This document shows positions 59,191 through 64,000 of a DNA stretch of 64,000 nucleotides, piece by piece (the first letter of the stretch is position 1; the number at the start of each line of letters is the position of its first letter). Both the position numbers and the translations under genes were made by a program. Under the pieces are notes generated by a model that ran no database searches, was not told the DNA's origin, and worked only from the letters and a program-made list of their open reading frames with translations. The stretch comes from a virus, in the IMG/VR virus record IMGVR_UViG_3300027759_000053, positions 80,479 through 144,478 of that record; one strand, given 5' to 3'.

Positions 59191-59390
59191 CGCGACAATA
59201 TTTTTGCCATGTATTCGTGCAACAGGTTAACTTCTTCGCGGTCCACATAAAAGTCAGTGAGTGGATCCCAATACTCGCCTACCTTTGGGTCGTAGTACAA
59301 CACACGACCGTTACCAAAGTAAAACGGACCTTCTAGTCCTTTACGCGGTTGAAAACGTGCATCACGCTCTCCAAGTACAGTATAGCCCAT
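59187..59390 (-). CDS. Conserved phage protein (LGERDARFQPRKGLEG family)
   Basis: 67 aa from ATG 59390, which has GGAGCAG upstream. 'GPFYFGNGRVLYYDPKVGEY' is conserved across phages. The longer frame to 59480 crosses the promoter and was rejected. Confidence 0.7.
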   Translation of the reverse strand: MGYTVLGERDARFQPRKGLEGPFYFGNGRVLYYDPKVGEYWDPLTDFYVDREEVNLLHEYMAKILSR

Positions 59391-59420
59391 TTGCTGCTCC
59401 TTGTTAATTACTATAAACAT

Positions 59421-59449
59421 ATTATAGCAAAATAGGGATTTTTGGTCAA
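59421..59449 (-). promoter_or_regulatory. Early sigma70-type promoter
   Basis: TTGACC, 17 bases, TATAAT on the minus strand. Confidence 0.9.
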
Positions 59450-59463
59450 CCAAAAAAAGTTGC

Positions 59464-59682
59464 TTATTCAGTAACTCCAAAACGGTTTTTCAAAATACGG
59501 CCAACCCCATAGTTGACACCTTCGTATTCTTCAACAATTTCGTTGGCAATCAGGGCACATTCTGTAACAATTAACTCGGCAAGCCGTTTAATGGCTTCTT
59601 TGGCATAATCATCCATTTCATCCCAACAGCCTTGTGCAGTTAATCCGGCTTGGTACATTAAATCTTCCAATTGGTTGTTCAT
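59464..59682 (-). CDS. Small conserved phage protein
   Basis: 72 aa. 'AIKRLAELIVTECALIANEI', 'RILKNRFGVTE'. A similar ending recurs in the gene at 60184. Function unknown. Confidence 0.6.
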   Translation of the reverse strand: MNNQLEDLMYQAGLTAQGCWDEMDDYAKEAIKRLAELIVTECALIANEIVEEYEGVNYGVGRILKNRFGVTE

Positions 59683-59819
59683 TTCTTTATCACTTTCTTC
59701 ATTAAAGAATCTGCACTACGCTGCTGAAAGTCTACCATATGATGATAACCCATTACATAGCAAGGACAATGTTGACCCAAGATCCAACGTGCCAGACGAA
59801 CTCTAATTTTCTTAATCAT
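59679..59819 (-). CDS. Small basic protein (46 aa)
   Basis: 'MIKKIRVRLARWILGQHCPC' onward; ATGA overlap with the next gene. Function unknown. Confidence 0.55.
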   Translation of the reverse strand: MIKKIRVRLARWILGQHCPCYVMGYHHMVDFQQRSADSLMKKVIKK

Positions 59820-59976
59820 TCACAAGATCTCCAGTTACAGCACTGACTTTTACGCCTGATTCATTTACGAAATAAGGTTGGCACATCTTCTCACCATCCC
59901 AACGCTGTCCACACCAACATTCACCATCTTGATTGATAACACAGTTATCTGTACCGCAGCAACGTGGATCGTTCAT
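59812..59976 (-). CDS. Cys-rich small protein (54 aa)
   Basis: ATG 59976 with GGAGG upstream. 'DPRCCGTDNCVINQDGECWC' then GQRWDGEKMC: six Cys plus Cys42-type spacing, suggesting zinc or disulfide knots. Function unknown. Confidence 0.6.
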   Translation of the reverse strand: MNDPRCCGTDNCVINQDGECWCGQRWDGEKMCQPYFVNESGVKVSAVTGDLVND

Positions 59977-59977
59977 A

Positions 59978-60187
59978 TTATGCTCCTCCCCAATCATTTG
60001 ATTTTAATGTATTCTCTTCTTTTACTTTATCAATTAAATTTTGCATGGGTAAAGGATGAGTATTAAAAGGTTGTTTTTTGTTCATTCTCTGCTTGATCAA
60101 ATCCAACGGAACTACCCATAAAAAGACATAGACGAATCCAAATATTAATATTGGAATTGAAAAGATAACTGATATAAACTCTTTCAT
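59978..60187 (-). CDS. Small membrane protein
   Basis: 69 aa with an N-terminal membrane segment (~5-30). Overlaps the preceding gene by 4 bases. Function unknown. Confidence 0.55.
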   Translation of the reverse strand: MKEFISVIFSIPILIFGFVYVFLWVVPLDLIKQRMNKKQPFNTHPLPMQNLIDKVKEENTLKSNDWGGA

Positions 60188-60453
60188 TTTGGAAAGTTAT
60201 ACTCTCTATTGTATTGCGATTTAACCGACCACGATTCTTCTGTGGCAGGGTATACAATATCACTCTCCACAGGAAGATCAAATCGTTTGCGAAGATACAT
60301 TTTATCTGCCTGTGATCCTACACTTGATATACATTCTTCAATAATCAATTTAGCAAATATTTCATTATACCGCTCTATCCACTCGTTTACAAGTAAACCG
60401 GCAGGAACACTGGCTTTGGCTTGTTCAGCAAGTAATTTGATCTTTTCATTCAT
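60184..60453 (-). CDS. Conserved phage hypothetical protein
   Basis: 89 aa. 'EIFAKLIIEECISSVGSQAD' resembles the helix pattern of the gene at 59464, so the two may be related. Function unknown. Confidence 0.55.
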   Translation of the reverse strand: MNEKIKLLAEQAKASVPAGLLVNEWIERYNEIFAKLIIEECISSVGSQADKMYLRKRFDLPVESDIVYPATEESWSVKSQYNREYNFPK

Positions 60454-60716
60454 CGTGGAATATCCTTCTCCATAAATTCATGTTTACACCTAGGGCAAAC
60501 ATATTTGGTGAACACTGCTATGCCGGTACGATATTCTACGTGTACATCTGTTTTGGTAATAGCAAGACAGTTGACACAAGGTACACGTTCTTGTTGCATT
60601 TCAAATAACAGCTTTAGTGTTTCAGGATGCACAACCTTGGCTTTGAAGCGGTCAATTTCCTCTTGCTTGGCCGCCTTCATCTCCTGCATTATTTGATATG
60701 TGCTACGGGCGTTCAC
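60450..60716 (-). CDS. Small zinc-ribbon protein
   Basis: 88 aa from GTG 60716 (a TTG 12 bases earlier is possible). 'RVPCVNCLAITK' and 'YVCPRCKHEFMEKD' give CxxC...CxxC after a helical N-terminus. Likely nucleic-acid or protein binding. Confidence 0.6.
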   Translation of the reverse strand: MNARSTYQIMQEMKAAKQEEIDRFKAKVVHPETLKLLFEMQQERVPCVNCLAITKTDVHVEYRTGIAVFTKYVCPRCKHEFMEKDIPR

Positions 60717-60717
60717 A

Positions 60718-60852
60718 TTATCCCGCAAAAACTAACATGGCAATAAGGAATCCTGCAGTAAACGCCAAGCCTAGATTAACCAAGGTGTCGCCAAATTCAG
60801 GACTCGGCGTAGGGATTGCATCAATTAAATTTTCTAAAAATCGTTTTTTCAT
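60718..60852 (-). CDS. Small membrane protein (44 aa)
   Basis: 'MKKRFLENLIDAIPTPSPEF' then one transmembrane helix. AAGGAG upstream. Function unknown. Confidence 0.5.
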   Translation of the reverse strand: MKKRFLENLIDAIPTPSPEFGDTLVNLGLAFTAGFLIAMLVFAG

Positions 60853-60866
60853 AACAATCTCCTTGT

Positions 60867-61148
60867 TTATTTTGTCCACACTAAAGCAAAGGCTGTAGCC
60901 AGGCCATTGTTTGCAAATCTGTAACTATCTCTATATTCAAAATAATCATCGCCGCAGCGGTAACCATGTCTAGTCAACCATTGGGTAATATTTTCGAATC
61001 TGTGTTCAATTTCTTCTCTTATGCAAATACTTTCGCGCATGGATTTGGCATGTTCCGCTTTGGCATCAAGATCCGCAAAGAAAGTATCTTTGTCAAGAGC
61101 GACACAAAGATGCGGATAAGGATCTTTTTGAATTGTATCTGACCACAT
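60867..61148 (-). CDS. Hypothetical protein
   Basis: 93 aa. 'ICIREEIEHRFENITQWLTR', 'RFANNGLATAFALVWTK'. First gene behind an early promoter. Function unknown. Confidence 0.6.
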   Translation of the reverse strand: MWSDTIQKDPYPHLCVALDKDTFFADLDAKAEHAKSMRESICIREEIEHRFENITQWLTRHGYRCGDDYFEYRDSYRFANNGLATAFALVWTK

Positions 61149-61173
61149 GTATAACTCCTATAACAAAAGTGTC

Positions 61174-61202
61174 ATTATAGCAAGATAGGCAATTAGAGTC
61201 AA
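61174..61202 (-). promoter_or_regulatory. Early sigma70-type promoter
   Basis: TTGACT, 17 bases, TATAAT on the minus strand; overlaps the stop of the gene at 61199. Confidence 0.85.
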
Positions 61203-61540
61203 TCTAGTCGGCTACCTGCGTAAGCATCAAAGCCATACTTGCGGAATACATCAGCCGCAGCCCTGGCACCTGTTTCCAATGTGTCAATATTCTGCACTGG
61301 ATATCCTGCAGGGTTCCACAACTGAAAGGTTTTGGTGTAGTCTTGGCGCACACCTGCTGCCTTTAGCATCCGACCCAATCGAGTATTGCCTTTGACCTTG
61401 TAGATGTTGGTCCAAGCAAAGCCACAGGCAAATTGATCCACACCACCTAGTTTCTCTCGGAAAAATTCATCCGAAGCCGCATAAGCAGCATCTCTAGCTT
61501 CACGCACGATATTGTTGATTTGGTCTTGAGTAAAGTCCAT
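61199..61540 (-). CDS. Conserved phage hypothetical protein
   Basis: 113 aa from ATG 61540 (GGAG upstream; the longer frame to 61612 overlaps the previous gene). 'REARDAAYAASDEFFREKLG', 'DTLETGARAAADVFRKYGFD'. Function unknown. Confidence 0.6.
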   Translation of the reverse strand: MDFTQDQINNIVREARDAAYAASDEFFREKLGGVDQFACGFAWTNIYKVKGNTRLGRMLKAAGVRQDYTKTFQLWNPAGYPVQNIDTLETGARAAADVFRKYGFDAYAGSRLD

Positions 61541-61541
61541 A

Positions 61542-61841
61542 TTACATACTCCAAAAAGATTCAGAACTGGGTGAACAGAAGGCAGGTGTGTCATAACGTT
61601 CTTGATACTCATAACCTGACATCATGTTCTTTTTTGTAACAAAAGTTTCAAACACGTTGACAACAAAACCCCGCTCGCGCATGTCAGCTTCAACGGTGCT
61701 GATATAGTCCCGGGTGCTGGGTGTGAAATCTACCGCTTCTACAAAACGTAGACCTTTTTTGTTACGACCATAACGCTCGTCTTTTTTGATACGACGATCT
61801 GTTTTATACAGCTCAACAGTAAATGCGATTAGCTTTGACAT
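61542..61841 (-). CDS. Conserved phage hypothetical protein
   Basis: 99 aa from ATG 61841 (GGAG upstream). Basic N-terminus 'ELYKTDRRIKKDERYGRNKK'; 'FVEAVDFTPSTRDYISTVEA'. Function unknown. Confidence 0.6.
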   Translation of the reverse strand: MSKLIAFTVELYKTDRRIKKDERYGRNKKGLRFVEAVDFTPSTRDYISTVEADMRERGFVVNVFETFVTKKNMMSGYEYQERYDTPAFCSPSSESFWSM

Positions 61842-61871
61842 TGTGTACTCCTTATTAGTTACTATAAACAT

Positions 61872-61900
61872 ATTATAGCAAAATGGGGATTTTTGGTCTA
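61872..61900 (-). promoter_or_regulatory. Early sigma70-type promoter
   Basis: TAGACC, 17 bases, TATAAT; one change in the -35 against the other copies. Confidence 0.8.
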
Positions 61901-61916
61901 CCAAAAAAAGTGTTGC

Positions 61917-62213
61917 TTATTCAATAACAGTTAACATGCTGGCAGAAACACGCCACAGCCCGCCCAGAGCGCGATTATTTTCACGGACAGTAATAAACTT
62001 TATTGCAACTTTTTCCACTGTACCAACAACTTCACGCCCTTGTCCGTTATGATAGAAACGCACAGTTGCACCTTTTGCAACACTACGTTTGACGGACTTG
62101 GCAATTTCGCTACGACGATATTTTACAGCAGACGCAATGCTTTCCAGTTGCTCATTTGTAAACGAGCCAAACATAATTGCTGAATTAACATCCTGAATAG
62201 ATATTTGTGACAT
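61917..62213 (-). CDS. Conserved phage protein, SH3-like
   Basis: 98 aa. A helical N-terminus ('SFTNEQLESIASAVKYRRSE') and a β-barrel C-terminus ('GATVRFYHNGQGREVVGTVE'). Common in T4-like phages; function unknown. Confidence 0.65.
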   Translation of the reverse strand: MSQISIQDVNSAIMFGSFTNEQLESIASAVKYRRSEIAKSVKRSVAKGATVRFYHNGQGREVVGTVEKVAIKFITVRENNRALGGLWRVSASMLTVIE

Positions 62214-62243
62214 TGTTAACTCCCTATTAGTTACTATAATAAG

Positions 62244-62272
62244 AGTATAACAAAATGGGTATTTTTGGTCAA
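62244..62272 (-). promoter_or_regulatory. Early sigma70-type promoter
   Basis: TTGACC, 17 bases, TATACT on the minus strand; overlaps the 3' end of the diiron gene upstream. Confidence 0.85.
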
Positions 62273-63096
62273 CCGTTTACAGCGGATTTAAATTCTTCAA
62301 ATGTTATTTCGGGAAATAGTACAGCAGACAATTGATATGTTTTTTTAATTAGTAATTCGTTAAACTTATCGTGCCATGCATTATTGTAAACAAACTGTAC
62401 TACTTTTTTAAAAGCCGCAGAATTAGCATCAGGAATTTTACACTCGTGTTGAATATATAAAAGATTCATTAATCTATCTTCCTTGACAAAATTAATGTAT
62501 TCGTCTTTAGTTAAAGCAACAGTAGTCTGTTTAATTTTCTTTAAGAATTTTAATATATTATTATTATGTTGGGATTCTTCGACCAACAGTTTTTTAAAAA
62601 TACGTTTTTTATCATCACTAGTACTAGTTTTATATATTTGAAAAAAAGATACCCAAACGTAACATTCTGCAACATAAATTCTTGCTAATAACTTTATTAG
62701 ATTGGTATTTTCTATCATCCATTGAGCGTTTTGTTTTAAACAGTTTAGGTCAATGTCTTGAGGATTTATTTTATTAAGCATAATTAAAAACTGATCAGTG
62801 TGTTCTGTTTCATCCTGTATCATTTTATCAAAGTATTGATAAAGCTGTTCTCTTTCTTGTTGATTAAATGATCCTATATATTGTTCATATTGTTTAGTTT
62901 TTAAATTATTTAGGATTGCTGGGTAAACTATTGTAGCATTGTAATCACCAGTATAACAACTCAGCAAATATGTACTATAAAATCCTTGAACAAAACGTTC
63001 GGGAACAATATCAGTATCTAGATCAAAAGGATTCTTAGGATCAAAGTCCAATTGGGAAATTATATCATGCATATTATGATCAATGCATTGGTTCAT
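62269..63096 (-). CDS. Diiron oxygenase-like protein
   Basis: 275 aa, nearly all helical. 'IQDETEHTDQFLIML' (ExxH, ~92-95) and 'YVAECYVWVSFF' followed by 'VEESQHNNNILKFL' (ExxH) are a paired E/ExxH diiron site as in AurF-like N-oxygenases and ferritin-like proteins. Substrate unknown; distinct in sequence from the diiron protein at 7679. Confidence 0.65.
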   Translation of the reverse strand: MNQCIDHNMHDIISQLDFDPKNPFDLDTDIVPERFVQGFYSTYLLSCYTGDYNATIVYPAILNNLKTKQYEQYIGSFNQQEREQLYQYFDKMIQDETEHTDQFLIMLNKINPQDIDLNCLKQNAQWMIENTNLIKLLARIYVAECYVWVSFFQIYKTSTSDDKKRIFKKLLVEESQHNNNILKFLKKIKQTTVALTKDEYINFVKEDRLMNLLYIQHECKIPDANSAAFKKVVQFVYNNAWHDKFNELLIKKTYQLSAVLFPEITFEEFKSAVNG

Positions 63097-64000
63097 TTAT
63101 TTCTTACGACCGCTTTTCATGTTAGCGCACCAGTGATACATTTTGGCTCGTTCACCTGATGCATTTTTTGCACGTTGACGTAGGTCAGTGACTGATCCGT
63201 TGCAACTGGCACCTGCACGTTTGACCCGACCTGGACGGCTTTTACCTTTGACCTTGCCATCAGCGAAATTTTCCACTACACCTTGCTTTAATGAGTGTTG
63301 TAGATATTGTTCACCTTCGCCGGTAACATACCAATAACCATCGTCATCTACAATATAACCGTTGCTACTCAAACTATCTAATACATTATCATACTCTGAA
63401 GTTCTTGATTCATCTTCTTGGAAATCTAATCCCAATTTGGCCGCGGTATAGATAGCATGTAAAACTAATAATTTACCTAATCCTTTGCCTTTGAATTCTG
63501 GATAAACCTCGGCCACACTACGACCTGTATCAGCATCATATTGGTATACTCCTACTGGGTTGACACCAACACTTAAAGTAGTTGCAAATTTGTTTTTACC
63601 TTTTTGTACCTTGAAACTAATTCCATTGTTTTCCGAGCCTTCCGCCACACTCGGCTTTAATCTAGTCAGTTCATATTGTACACTGTCTCCGGTATCCCAA
63701 CTTCGATAGCTATAACCCATAGTACCGGCATACCGCTGCACTAATCTATTATATAATTTACTGCGGCTGTCTGATTTTTGTTCTGGATCATCTTCTTTGT
63801 GTGCAGAAAAGACGATTGATTGTGGTTGATGTTGTTGTATAAATTTGGCTATTGCTGCTAACACAGTGGCAAATATTCTTTGTGCGTCACCTTCGCCAGT
63901 GACTGATTGTTCAGCTCCTCTCCAGAACTCAACCATGTACTGACCAGGACCTTCTTCGTTAAACATTATGGAAAGATTAGACCCATCAGGCAGTCGAACC
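63097..64000 (-). CDS. GNAT-containing phage protein, N-terminus beyond window
   Basis: The frame stays open to the right edge (upstream of Met 63966 it reads VRLPDGSNLSI), so the N-terminus is missing. A GNAT motif A-like segment 'GKGLGKLLVLHAIYTAAKLG' sits mid-protein. The C-terminus 'KRAGASCNGSVTDLRQRAKN' then SGERAKMYHWCANMKSG is a tail shared by many T4-like phage proteins. Probably virion-associated or packaged acetyltransferase-like; the true length cannot be seen. Confidence 0.65.
   Translation of the reverse strand, partial: VRLPDGSNLSIMFNEEGPGQYMVEFWRGAEQSVTGEGDAQRIFATVLAAIAKFIQQHQPQSIVFSAHKEDDPEQKSDSRSKLYNRLVQRYAGTMGYSYRSWDTGDSVQYELTRLKPSVAEGSENNGISFKVQKGKNKFATTLSVGVNPVGVYQYDADTGRSVAEVYPEFKGKGLGKLLVLHAIYTAAKLGLDFQEDESRTSEYDNVLDSLSSNGYIVDDDGYWYVTGEGEQYLQHSLKQGVVENFADGKVKGKSRPGRVKRAGASCNGSVTDLRQRAKNASGERAKMYHWCANMKSGRKK

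Noticed and set aside
1-64000. Bacterial chromosome or prophage segment
   Set aside because: Host-like genes are scattered among phage structural, replication and lysis genes; there is no integrase, rRNA or housekeeping block.

Overview
This window is part of a large T4-like (myovirus) phage genome. It is AT-rich and tightly packed, with small gaps and many 4-base or longer gene overlaps, and it is transcribed almost entirely from the minus strand. Phage hallmarks are a T4 gp44-type clamp loader, PhoH, a GroES/gp31-like co-chaperonin, a MazG-type pyrophosphohydrolase, a lysis cassette with GH19 endolysin and two-component spanins, four giant tail-fibre-like genes, eight tRNAs, and N(A/G)TAAATA late-promoter boxes. 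No integrase, rRNA operon or housekeeping chromosome block is present. The host is probably a Gram-negative freshwater betaproteobacterium, possibly a methylotroph such as Methylophilaceae. The pointers are a permuted two-piece tmRNA, a phosphate-selective OprO/OprP-type porin, an exported formamidase-like protein and a PqqA peptide. The host assignment is inference.

Layout. 1-2.9 kb: ClpA (runs off the left edge) and DnaJ. 2.9-6 kb: lysis cassette. 6-17.4 kb: virion-associated unknowns, amidotransferase, diiron protein, sulfotransferase-like proteins, PhoH, radical SAM, nucleotidase, clamp loader, FkbM methyltransferase, co-chaperonin, a DnaE-like fragment and MazG. 17.5-27.3 kb: tail-fibre operon. 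27.3-28.5 kb: IscA, superoxide dismutase and IF-1. 28.5-34.9 kb: conserved small phage genes, metallophosphoesterase and SGNH hydrolase. 34.8-41.2 kb: tRNA genes plus a ~500-nt ornate structured RNA, and an extracellular glycosidase-like gene. 41.2-47.2 kb: SDR, PP-loop ATPase, periplasmic protein, FmdA, PqqA, DUF2061, rubrerythrin and an amidotransferase-like protein. 47.3-52.7 kb: a phosphate-starvation island. 52.7-62.3 kb: many tiny early genes and the tmRNA. 62.3-64 kb: diiron protein and a GNAT-containing protein that runs off the right edge.

The most interesting system is the phosphate island. pstS and a phosphate porin are followed by a plcP-like phosphoesterase and an agt-like glycosyltransferase, the pair that replaces phospholipids with glycolipids in phosphate-starved bacteria. 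A divergent Ala/Val-rich gene lies next to them. Three promoters here share one architecture: TTGTAAY (or ATGTAAT), 4 bases, a second 7-mer, 11 bases, then TAARTA. These look like Pho boxes, so the phage appears to have placed phosphate import and membrane-lipid recycling under host PhoB.

Other notable points: a 24-aa PqqA; a pseudoknotted RNA resembling GOLLD/ROOL-class RNAs in size and setting; 21 sigma70-type early promoters, nearly all with a 17-bp spacer; a T4 gene e-like hairpin and late-promoter switch in front of the spanin gene; and late boxes placed so that the predicted +1 falls on the A of ATG (leaderless mRNAs).
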